14,499 nucleotides of DNA, taken from assembly GCA_047614245.1 (NCBI GenBank), contig JBLHIC010000064.1, positions 1 through 14,499 of the forward strand, given 5' to 3'. Origin of the DNA: Ulvibacter sp047614245. Lineage in GTDB: Bacteria; Bacteroidota; Bacteroidia; Flavobacteriales; Flavobacteriaceae. Below, piece by piece: positions 6,975-14,218 of this stretch; positions within the stretch are counted from its first letter, which is position 1; every line of letters starts with the position of its first letter. A program made the position numbers and the translations under genes. The notes beneath the pieces are model-generated. The model saw only the letters and a program-made list of their open reading frames with translations. It ran no database searches and was not told the DNA's origin.

Positions 6975-7007
6975 AAACCGTTTTCATTTTTTATGAGACG
7001 GTTTTTT
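6975..7007 (+). terminator. Rho-independent terminator
   Basis: AAACCGT (6975-6981) pairs with ACGGTTT (6998-7004), and the stem can continue through wobble pairs into CAT/ATG. A run of six T (7002-7007) follows. It would end transcripts from the DUF3109 gene and the small ORF remnant, insulating the nrd control region. Confidence 0.75.
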
Positions 7008-7396
7008 GTCATTTCTGAAATAGGTTTTCTTTAAATCTGCTTTTTTCAAACTTAAAAATCTAAAAAAGGGAGTTTTAGTTTTGTTGAAAAATTTCGTTTT
7101 TTAAGTCTGGGAAATAAGTGAAGAAAGGCTGTTTAAGTACTGTAAAATCCTAGCCTGTAAGGCTTATCGCCAGCATTTTTTAAAATTGTTTACAACCGAA
7201 CGCTTTTTTATAAATATATGATAATCAGTACATTAAATATAACAATTAACAAAACAATAGGAACAGTTTAAAACAGGAATGTTGAAAACTTTGTTGAAAA
7301 CCTAAACTGTAATTCATCATAAAGACTCTTAAAATTATTCATATTTGTTAGTCACAAGTCACCCCAATTTAATTAAACGCGAAAAGTAAAACAAGA
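7008..7396 (+). promoter_or_regulatory. AT-rich nrdBA upstream control region with repeats
   Basis: This 389-bp gene-free stretch lies between the terminator and nrdB. The 9-mer TGTTGAAAA occurs three times (7082-7090, 7280-7288, 7292-7300). The last two lie in a 12-bp tandem (TGTTGAAAAC) inside a perfect 8-bp inverted repeat, ACAGTTTA (7263-7270) and TAAACTGT (7303-7310). A candidate -7 box, CATATTTG at 7340-7347, is one base off consensus and would give a leader of about 46 nt. Short complementary arms (AGGCT 7126-7130, AGCC 7152-7155, GGCT 7161-7164, GCC 7169-7171) could form alternative hairpins. No NrdR box pair and no B12 riboswitch were recognised by eye. Confidence 0.5.
7263..7310. 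repeat. Inverted repeat enclosing tandem TGTTGAAAAC units upstream of nrdB
   Basis: ACAGTTTA (7263-7270) and TAAACTGT (7303-7310) are perfect inverted copies 32 bp apart. Between them TGTTGAAAAC appears at 7280-7289 and 7292-7301, a 12-bp period that places both on nearly the same helix face. The unit differs from the reverse DnaA-box consensus TGTGNATAA at two positions. It could be an operator for nrd expression; the binding protein is not known from sequence. Confidence 0.5.
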
Positions 7397-8374
7397 ATGA
7401 GCAATGTAGAGCCAATATTAGAGAAAAATGAAAATAGATTCGTAATTTTTCCAATAGAACATCACGATATCTGGGAATGGTATAAAAATGCGGAAGCTAG
7501 TTTTTGGACAGCGGAAGAAATTGACCTACACCAGGATCTTTCAGATTGGTCTACAAAACTTAATGCAGATGAACGTTATTTCATCAAGCATATTCTTGCG
7601 TTTTTTGCAGCTTCAGACGGGATTGTAAATGAAAATTTAGCCGAAAACTTCGTAAATGAGGTTCAGTATAGTGAGGCTAAATTCTTTTATGGCTTTCAAA
7701 TAATGATGGAGAATATACATAGTGAAACCTATTCATTATTGATAGATACCTATGTTAAAGATGATAAGGAGAAAGACTTGCTTTTTAATGCACTTGATAA
7801 TTTCCCTGCCATAAAAAAGAAAGCAGATTGGGCTTTGAAATGGATTGATAGCCCAAGTTTTGCTGAGCGACTTATAGCATTTGCGGCTGTTGAAGGTATC
7901 TTCTTCTCTGGTGCATTTTGTTCAATTTTTTGGTTGAAAAAGCGTGGCTTAATGCCGGGACTTACCTTTTCAAACGAATTGATTTCTCGTGATGAAGGAG
8001 TTCACTGCGATTTTGCAGTACACTTGCATAACCATCATCTGATTAATAAAGTGCCAAAAGCTCGTATTAAGGAAATCATAGTCGATGCCCTAGATATAGA
8101 ACGCGAATTCATTACGGAGTCACTTCCCGCAAGTCTTATTGGGATGAATTCAAAATTAATGACACAATACTTGGAGTTCGTAACGGATCGCCTTTTGTCT
8201 GAACTGCAATGTGAAAAAGTTTATAATACCAAGAATCCATTTGACTTTATGGATATGATCTCGCTTCAAGGAAAAACAAATTTCTTCGAAAAACGAGTTG
8301 CTGAATACCAAAAAGCAGGTGTAACTAACACCGACAAAGAATCGAATAAAATTAGTTTCGACGCAGATTTTTAA
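7397..8374 (+). CDS. nrdB: Class Ia ribonucleoside-diphosphate reductase, beta subunit (R2)
   Basis: A 325-residue radical-generating subunit that pairs with NrdA to reduce ribonucleoside diphosphates in the cytosol. All diiron ligands are visible: D74 (AASDGIV), E105 and H108 (MENIHSE), E166 (VEGIFF), E200 and H203 (RDEGVHCDF). The radical tyrosine is Y112, seven residues after E105 as in E. coli. W37 (FWTAEEIDL), D199 and Y304 (EKRVAEYQ) complete the radical-transfer chain. No N-terminal ATP-cone is present, so allosteric control should reside in NrdA. The C-terminal tail ISFDADF is the part expected to dock on NrdA. The sequence is unusually close to vertebrate R2 (ERYFI.H.LAFFAASDGIVNENL, GLTFSNELISRDEG). 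nrdA follows 111 nt downstream. Confidence 0.97.
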   Translation: MSNVEPILEKNENRFVIFPIEHHDIWEWYKNAEASFWTAEEIDLHQDLSDWSTKLNADERYFIKHILAFFAASDGIVNENLAENFVNEVQYSEAKFFYGFQIMMENIHSETYSLLIDTYVKDDKEKDLLFNALDNFPAIKKKADWALKWIDSPSFAERLIAFAAVEGIFFSGAFCSIFWLKKRGLMPGLTFSNELISRDEGVHCDFAVHLHNHHLINKVPKARIKEIIVDALDIEREFITESLPASLIGMNSKLMTQYLEFVTDRLLSELQCEKVYNTKNPFDFMDMISLQGKTNFFEKRVAEYQKAGVTNTDKESNKISFDADF

Positions 8375-8485
8375 ATAGGTGTCAACCCTAAGCGGTGTGA
8401 TATTTATATAACTGATTATGTGCAAGTTAAAATTTGTACAGGAGAACTTTTTTCAATAAACCTAATAACCGTAAAACCAAAACCC

Positions 8486-10939
8486 ATGAATGTAGTAAAA
8501 AGAGACGGCCGCAAAGAACCAATTATGTTCGATAAAATTACAGCAAGAGTACGCAAACTCTGCTATGGTTTAAACGAACTAGTTGATCCAGTAAAAATTT
8601 CAATGCGGGTTATTGAAGGTTTGTATGATGGAGTTACAACGAGTGAATTGGACAATTTAGCCGCAGAGGTTGCTGCTACAATGACTGTATCACATCCGGA
8701 TTATGCACGATTGGCAGCACGGATTTCAGTTTCTAACTTACATAAGAATACAAAGAAATCTTTTTCCGAAGTAATGGAAGATTTGTATTTATATGTAAAT
8801 CCGCGTACCGGAAAAAAGGCACCACTTCTTAGTGACGAGGTCTATAAGGTGATTATGGATAATGCAGATGACTTAGATTCTACCATTATATATAATCGTG
8901 ATTTTGGGTACGATTATTTTGGATTTAAAACATTAGAGCGTTCTTATTTACTGAAACTAAACGGAAACATTGCGGAGCGGCCTCAGCATATGTTAATGCG
9001 TGTTTCAGTAGGAATACATTTGGATGATTTGGCATCGGTAAAGGAAACCTACGAATTAATGTCGAAGAAGTTCTTTACTCACGCAACACCAACATTATTT
9101 AATAGTGGAACACCAAAACCGCAAATGTCTTCTTGCTTTTTGTTGGCAATGCAAGACGATAGTATTGATGGAATTTATGATACCCTGAAGCAGACGGCAA
9201 AAATCTCCCAATCTGCCGGCGGAATAGGATTATCTATTCATAATGTTCGTGCTACAGGTTCTTATATTTCAGGAACCAATGGAACATCTAACGGGATTGT
9301 ACCTATGCTTCGTGTTTTTAATGACACAGCTCGTTATGTAGATCAAGGAGGTGGGAAGCGCAAAGGTTCTTTCGCAATTTATGTAGAACCATGGCATGCT
9401 GATATTTTTGATTTCCTTGACTTAAAGAAAAATACTGGAAAAGAAGAAATGAGAGCGCGTGACTTGTTCTATGCAATGTGGATTCCAGATTTGTTTATGA
9501 AGCGTGTACAAGAAGATGCTGAATGGACACTTATGTGCCCTAACGAATGCCCAGGTCTTTTTGACTGCCACGGGGATGAATTTGATGTCTTATACCATAA
9601 GTATGAAGCTGAAGATAAAGGAAGAAAAACAATCAGGGCACGTGAGCTTTGGGAGAAAATCATGGAATCTCAAATTGAGACCGGAACACCATACATGCTA
9701 TATAAAGACGCAGCTAATAGGAAGAGTAACCAAAAGAATCTGGGAACCATTCGCTCGTCTAACTTATGTACAGAAATTATGGAGTACACGTCTCCAGATG
9801 AAGTTGCAGTATGTAATCTAGCCTCCATTGCTTTGCCAATGTTTGTGAAAAATGGAGAGTTTGACCATAAAGAATTGTTCCGCGTAACAAAACGTGTGAC
9901 CAAAAACTTAAACTGTGTTATTGATAGAAATTACTATCCAGTTAAAGAAGCTGAGAACTCTAATATGCGTCACCGTCCAATTGGATTAGGAATCCAAGGG
10001 CTAGCTGATGCATTTATTATGATGCGCTTGCCATTTACCTGTGATGAAGCGCAGAAAGTGAATCAAGAGATTTTTGAAACCTTGTATTTCGCAGCATTAA
10101 CAGCTTCGATGGAAGAAGCAAAAGTTGATGGCGTTTATGAAAGCTACAAAGGCTCGCCAATTTCTGAAGGCTTATTTCAACACAACCTTTGGGGACTAGA
10201 GGATAGTGAGTTGAGTGGTCGCTGGGACTGGGGAAAACTGAGAAAGAGTATCAAGAAACATGGAGTGCGTAATTCGTTGTTAGTAGCGCCAATGCCAACT
10301 GCATCGACCTCGCAAATCCTAGGAAATAACGAGGCGTTTGAGCCATATACTTCCAATATTTATACGCGCCGCGTACTTTCAGGTGAGTTTATTGTTGTTA
10401 ATAAGCATTTACTTGAAGATTTAGTGAATTTAGGTCTTTGGAATGATGACTTAAAGGAAGAGATTATGCGTGCCAACGGTTCTGTTCAAGGTGTGGACAT
10501 TCCGCAGGAATTGAAAGAACTGTACAAAACTGTTTGGGAGTTGAGTATGAAAGATATCATCGATATGTCTCGTCATAGAGGTTATTTTATTGATCAATCT
10601 CAATCACTCAACCTGTTTATGGAAAACGCAAATTACGCGAAATTAACGTCTATGCATTTCTATGCATGGAAAAGCGGACTTAAAACAGGAATGTACTATC
10701 TAAGAACGAAGAGTGCTGTAGATGCTATTAAATTCACATTAAAGACGGAAGTGAAGAAAGAGAAGAAAGCGCCGGTTGCTGTTGTTGCCGCACCTGTTGT
10801 GGCTGCTAAGGCTACTGTTGAGGCAGATAGTGTGTCGACGGTTTCAACTAAGCCTATGACACCTCAGGAGTTACGTGAGTTGTTAGATAAATCTAAGAAT
10901 GGAGATCCGGATGATGATTGCTTGATGTGTGGATCTTAA
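8486..10939 (+). CDS. nrdA: Class Ia ribonucleoside-diphosphate reductase, alpha subunit (R1)
   Basis: An 817-residue catalytic subunit. I start it at ATG 8486 (MNVVKRDGRKEPIMFDKI), which aligns with the start of eukaryotic R1. An in-frame GTG at 8420 would add 22 unrelated residues. Domains are an N-terminal ATP-cone (about 1-92), the R1 N-terminal domain, and the ten-stranded barrel. Catalytic residues are C217 (SSCFLL) and C443 (AVCNLA) as the redox pair, C428 with N426 and E430 (NLCTEI) at the active site, and Y737-Y738 (GMYYLRT) for radical transfer. The tail C812-L-M-C815-G-S is the shuttle pair that is re-reduced by thioredoxin or glutaredoxin. A flexible Lys/Ala/Val-rich linker (about 755-790) precedes it. 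Transcription is probably joined with nrdB, and a strong terminator follows 23 nt after the stop. Confidence 0.97.
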   Translation: MNVVKRDGRKEPIMFDKITARVRKLCYGLNELVDPVKISMRVIEGLYDGVTTSELDNLAAEVAATMTVSHPDYARLAARISVSNLHKNTKKSFSEVMEDLYLYVNPRTGKKAPLLSDEVYKVIMDNADDLDSTIIYNRDFGYDYFGFKTLERSYLLKLNGNIAERPQHMLMRVSVGIHLDDLASVKETYELMSKKFFTHATPTLFNSGTPKPQMSSCFLLAMQDDSIDGIYDTLKQTAKISQSAGGIGLSIHNVRATGSYISGTNGTSNGIVPMLRVFNDTARYVDQGGGKRKGSFAIYVEPWHADIFDFLDLKKNTGKEEMRARDLFYAMWIPDLFMKRVQEDAEWTLMCPNECPGLFDCHGDEFDVLYHKYEAEDKGRKTIRARELWEKIMESQIETGTPYMLYKDAANRKSNQKNLGTIRSSNLCTEIMEYTSPDEVAVCNLASIALPMFVKNGEFDHKELFRVTKRVTKNLNCVIDRNYYPVKEAENSNMRHRPIGLGIQGLADAFIMMRLPFTCDEAQKVNQEIFETLYFAALTASMEEAKVDGVYESYKGSPISEGLFQHNLWGLEDSELSGRWDWGKLRKSIKKHGVRNSLLVAPMPTASTSQILGNNEAFEPYTSNIYTRRVLSGEFIVVNKHLLEDLVNLGLWNDDLKEEIMRANGSVQGVDIPQELKELYKTVWELSMKDIIDMSRHRGYFIDQSQSLNLFMENANYAKLTSMHFYAWKSGLKTGMYYLRTKSAVDAIKFTLKTEVKKEKKAPVAVVAAPVVAAKATVEADSVSTVSTKPMTPQELRELLDKSKNGDPDDDCLMCGS

Positions 10940-10962
10940 GTTTTAGAATTTGATTATATTTT

Positions 10963-10991
10963 AAAAAGGAAGGCTTTCGCCTTCCTTTTTT
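10963..10991. terminator. Strong bidirectional terminator shared by nrdA and the DUF6503-like gene
   Basis: A perfect 12-bp stem (AAAAAGGAAGGC at 10963-10974 with its complement 10979-10990), a TTTC loop, and a run of six T (10986-10991). The A-run on the left arm gives a T-run on the opposite strand. The last two bases of the stop codon of the convergent minus-strand gene fall inside the T-run, so the two convergent genes share and overlap this signal. Confidence 0.92.
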
Positions 10992-11703
10992 AGTCTAAAA
11001 TATCTGTACCTAAATATATATCATCTTTATTGTAATACCAAGCCCGTTTTCTGGGCATTTTAATGTTATTAATAGAGAGGGTTTCAGTTAACAGAATATA
11101 TTCTCCTGTGTCTTTTCCTTCCCCCAAAGGATCTCCTTTAAAGAACTGATAAACTTCCATGGCATAAGTTTCAGGATCAAAATAAAAATACCAAATGTCG
11201 CTTCCAACAGCTTCATCATAGGTTGCTTTAAGAACGGAATATTCTTTTCCCTGAAAGGTTTTCCGGTCTACTTTTTCAGAAATATGGGTTCCTGGATCTT
11301 TTAGTTTCATGGGCAAGCCATAGAGATAAGTATAATAGTTTTTATATAAGTTTGCTCTTTCACAACTAAGATTGTTCTTCTTTAATATGACTTCGGAAAG
11401 ATCTTCTTGCCCATTTAATTCTATACTACAAATACCTCGCTTCAAGGTATATTTTGTAACTATCGTATCGCGTGTAGCCCTTACCTGAAACAATTCGTCA
11501 GGAAGACTAATATTTATTTCACTTAACCTTGATGCATTATTTGGAGATTCCATCGTAACAGTAAATACTCCATTGAAGGTCTCCCAATTGCCTGAAGGGT
11601 CATGGTATGTCAGGGCTTTATCTAATAATTGTGGACCCGTTAGTTCTTGTCCGAATATGGAAAAAACAACAAAAAAGCATATACTAAAAGTCAGTGATTT
11701 CAT
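10990..11703 (-). CDS. DUF6503-like exported protein (LolA-like fold suspected)
   Basis: A 237-residue protein with a signal peptide at 1-18 (MKSLTFSICFFVVFSIFG, then Q19). There is no lipobox cysteine, so it is probably a soluble periplasmic protein. The start LLDKALTYHDPSGNWETFNG (26-45) and the closing strands (SDIWYFYFDPETYAMEVYQF at 168-187, then LSINNIKMPRKRAWYY at 209-224) fit Bacteroidota proteins annotated as DUF6503, which I place from memory. Their repeated beta-strands resemble LolA/LppX-type lipid- or lipoprotein-binding folds, but this is inference. C92 and C114 could form a disulfide. The gene is a single minus-strand unit: its 3' end overlaps the nrdA terminator, and a strong terminator separates it from the PiT gene. 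No clear -7 box was found upstream. Confidence 0.6.
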   Translation of the reverse strand: MKSLTFSICFFVVFSIFGQELTGPQLLDKALTYHDPSGNWETFNGVFTVTMESPNNASRLSEINISLPDELFQVRATRDTIVTKYTLKRGICSIELNGQEDLSEVILKKNNLSCERANLYKNYYTYLYGLPMKLKDPGTHISEKVDRKTFQGKEYSVLKATYDEAVGSDIWYFYFDPETYAMEVYQFFKGDPLGEGKDTGEYILLTETLSINNIKMPRKRAWYYNKDDIYLGTDILD

Positions 11704-11857
11704 ACGATATGATATTCTATATTTTTACAATGCGTTTAAACCTAAAGAAGAAGCAAACATTGGTATGTGTCAAAGTAATGAATCAATAAATAAACTCAGA
11801 AAAATAGTCGAGTTAATTTAAATGGGAAAATATCTTTACTAGAAAATGTTGCATAAT

Positions 11858-11891
11858 AAAAGTCCTGAAGTTTTTAAACTTCAGGACTTTT
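11858..11891. terminator. Strong terminator after the PiT gene
   Basis: AAAAGTCCTGAAGTT (11858-11872) pairs perfectly with AACTTCAGGACTTTT (11877-11891). On the minus strand the stem starts 14 nt after the PiT stop and is followed by TTTTATT, so it ends the porin-PiT transcript. It could work in both directions. Confidence 0.88.
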
Positions 11892-11905
11892 CAAATATAG
11901 AATAT

Positions 11906-14152
11906 TTATTTTTTCTTATAACTGCTGTAATACTCCTCCATTAAGTTAATTAATGCAGTAACCAGGTCTTTGGTTTCCAATAATAAAGTAAAGTAGAGTG
12001 TAGTGTTTTTTGGACTGGATTCTTCCGTTCTAGTTCTCTGAATTTGCTTTTCAATCATCGCAGATATATCAGCAAATGCTTTTTCTTTTCGAGCTAATAT
12101 GTCTTCGAGTCTCTCAAATTCCTTATTGTCAAATATGGAAACAATATCGACTAAAAGATCATCAAAGGAAGAGTTAATCTCTTGTAAATCTTTAATCTGA
12201 TTAAATTTTAAAGCCTTATGATTGTTATTTATATGCTTATAACTTTTCTTGGAAATGAATTCTAAGGACTGCGCGACATCTGTTAAGTAGCCTAAAATAA
12301 TTATGTAAAAGGTACTACCTCTCACACTAGTTTCGTCTAGGTTCTTAATAAAATAAAAGATGTGATCTCTTAATTCTTCTATTTCAGCATCTAATTTCTC
12401 TACACCTTTTTTACTTTTGGCAAGCTTCTTCAAATCCTGTTTCGCCAAACCACTAAGTACATCAGAATAAATCTTATTAGTGCGTGAGACAACATGCGAT
12501 ATGTTATCTGCACTTTCCTCGATTATTCCTTGTACGGTTTTACTTTCAGATTTTTTTAAGCTCTTAGGGTCTATCGTTGAATTACTTTTATTTTTATGAG
12601 ACAAGTAGTTTCTAACTAATAAAATCACTGTGAGGAGCAATAAAATTGGAATCATTACTTCTTTATTCCAACTTATTAAAAACACAACGGTACCAGCTGC
12701 TATTAAAGCGCCAAATGCCGTGAAGAACCAGCCTCCAATAACATTTAAGACCCCAGCAATGCGATATACTGCACTTTCTCTGCCCCAAGCTCTATCTGCT
12801 AGGGACGTCCCCATAGCTACCATAAAGGTAACGTAGGTGGTAGATAAAGGAAGTTTCATAGCTGTCGCGATAGAAATTAAGATCCCCGCTACCATTAAGT
12901 TTACAGATGCTCTAATCATATCGAATGCAGGAGCATCTATACTTTGGTCTTTAGTGAGCATGACTTCATTTGGCTTTTGGAAACTTATTCCAATCTTCTC
13001 CTGAGCGCCTTTTGGAGTAATATAACTTAACCCCTGTGACAACCAAGAGCTACTTTTTACGATACCTCGAGAAAGCATATTTGGGCTAAATTTCTCATGA
13101 GTTTCTCCTTGACGAGAAAGGCTTATCTCAGTTTCAGCTACCGTTTTTGCCTTTTTAGAAAACCATAGGGTAATTACCATAATAGCTCCAGCAATGAATA
13201 ATAAGAAAGGCTCTGCTTCCATTTTCTTATCCAAAATTTCCATCGTAAACTCCGTTGCGGGGATACCCGATCCGTTCCAAGCTTCCCACGAATGATACGC
13301 TGCCATTGGCACACCTATAAAGTTCACCAAATCATTCCCAGAGAAAGCTAGAGCCAAGCCAAACGTACCAACAGCGATAACCACCAACAAAATACTTTTC
13401 TTGGTTATTTTTTGAAATGCATAAGAGAATATAGTGAAAAACACAAAACTTATAAGTATGATCAAGATCTCGTTTCCATCTAAAACCCCTTTCAGATCTT
13501 GGTAATAAGGAGTTCCCTTAAGACCTTTCATGAAAATAAAATAAGTAATTGAAGCGAGTGCTACGCCTCCAAATATTGCCCCGAAGTTCTTGATTTTCTT
13601 TTCGTATTGAAAGGTGAAAATTAAACGAGAAATCCATTGGACCAAAGCACCAACACTAAAAGCAATTACTACAGATAATAGAATCCCACCAATAATTGTA
13701 AGTGCTTTCTCCTTATTAATATAGGTTCCTAAATCCGCTATTGTTTGCCCTTCAGTCGCGCTTATTTTTATTAAAGAGATAACAATTGCAGCACCCAATA
13801 AGTTGAATACAATTGAGACGGTTGTGGATGTAGGCAGTCCCAGTGTATTGAAAAAATCGAGGAGGAGAATATCGGTTATCATAACCGCCATGAATATCAT
13901 CATGATCTCGTCAAAAGTAAACATAGCAGGAACAAATATTCCCTTACGCGCTACCTCCATCATACCACTTGAAAAAACTGCACCAATAAAGATACCTAGA
14001 CTAGCCACGATCATTATTGTCCTTACCGAAATAGCTTTGGAGCCAATCGCAGAATTTAAGAAGTTAATAGCATCGTTACTAACCCCAACGACAATATCTG
14101 CTACTGCAAGAATTGTCAATGCTACTAACATTAATAAATAAATATTATCCAT
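11906..14152 (-). CDS. PiT-family inorganic phosphate transporter with C-terminal PhoU-like domain
   Basis: A 748-residue inner-membrane transporter that imports phosphate, probably with a cation, without ATP hydrolysis. The two PiT signatures are visible: VGVSNDAINFLNSAIGSKA (22-40) and FSGNDLVNFIGVPMAAYHS (270-288), each with the ND core. The repeated LPTST (106-110) and LPLSTTY (434-440) motifs mark the two inverted halves. About 11-12 membrane helices lie in 1-515, broken by a polar insert (about 332-405, AKTVAETEISLSRQGE...). After the last helix (about 499-514), residues 540-748 form a soluble helical domain (ESADNISHVVSRTNKIYSDV... to NLMEEYYSSY) resembling PhoU, which may regulate transport. 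This long fused form is usual in Bacteroidota. The upstream porin gene ends 66 nt before the start, so the two are likely cotranscribed. Confidence 0.93.
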   Translation of the reverse strand: MDNIYLLMLVALTILAVADIVVGVSNDAINFLNSAIGSKAISVRTIMIVASLGIFIGAVFSSGMMEVARKGIFVPAMFTFDEIMMIFMAVMITDILLLDFFNTLGLPTSTTVSIVFNLLGAAIVISLIKISATEGQTIADLGTYINKEKALTIIGGILLSVVIAFSVGALVQWISRLIFTFQYEKKIKNFGAIFGGVALASITYFIFMKGLKGTPYYQDLKGVLDGNEILIILISFVFFTIFSYAFQKITKKSILLVVIAVGTFGLALAFSGNDLVNFIGVPMAAYHSWEAWNGSGIPATEFTMEILDKKMEAEPFLLFIAGAIMVITLWFSKKAKTVAETEISLSRQGETHEKFSPNMLSRGIVKSSSWLSQGLSYITPKGAQEKIGISFQKPNEVMLTKDQSIDAPAFDMIRASVNLMVAGILISIATAMKLPLSTTYVTFMVAMGTSLADRAWGRESAVYRIAGVLNVIGGWFFTAFGALIAAGTVVFLISWNKEVMIPILLLLTVILLVRNYLSHKNKSNSTIDPKSLKKSESKTVQGIIEESADNISHVVSRTNKIYSDVLSGLAKQDLKKLAKSKKGVEKLDAEIEELRDHIFYFIKNLDETSVRGSTFYIIILGYLTDVAQSLEFISKKSYKHINNNHKALKFNQIKDLQEINSSFDDLLVDIVSIFDNKEFERLEDILARKEKAFADISAMIEKQIQRTRTEESSPKNTTLYFTLLLETKDLVTALINLMEEYYSSYKKK

Positions 14153-14174
14153 AATATACTGTTTTATCTTGCTG

Positions 14175-14182
14175 CAAATGTC
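14175..14182 (-). promoter_or_regulatory. Possible -7 box for an internal PiT promoter
   Basis: The complement of 14175-14182 reads GACATTTG, one base off TAnnTTTG, in the 66-bp gap between the porin-like gene and the PiT gene. No TTTG at the right spacing lies upstream. It may allow extra transcription of the transporter, or may be chance. Confidence 0.3.
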
Positions 14183-14218
14183 TCCTTTTAATGAAATACA
14201 TTTGTTACCAAATTGTTA

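Noticed and set aside
7008..7396. Replication origin
   Set aside because: It is AT-rich with DnaA-box-like 9-mers, but there are only three copies with two mismatches each, no dnaA, gidA or rnpA-type neighbours, and a simpler explanation as an nrd control region.
7180..7396. Cobalamin riboswitch or NrdR boxes upstream of nrdB
   Set aside because: No B12-box-like motif and no paired 16-bp NrdR palindromes could be found by eye.
8420..8485. GTG-initiated 22-residue N-terminal extension of NrdA
   Set aside because: The extra residues match nothing in the family, while ATG 8486 aligns with the conserved NrdA/R1 start. An AGGAG at 8441-8445 is too far from 8486 and not followed by a start codon.
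11573..11821. Plus-strand 82-codon ORF
   Set aside because: It overlaps the start of the DUF6503-like gene in antisense, has no promoter or family features, and its unique part is AT-rich spacer.
13803..14141. Plus-strand 112-codon ORF opposite the PiT N-terminus
   Set aside because: It is a hydrophobic-rich shadow of the well-supported transporter frame.
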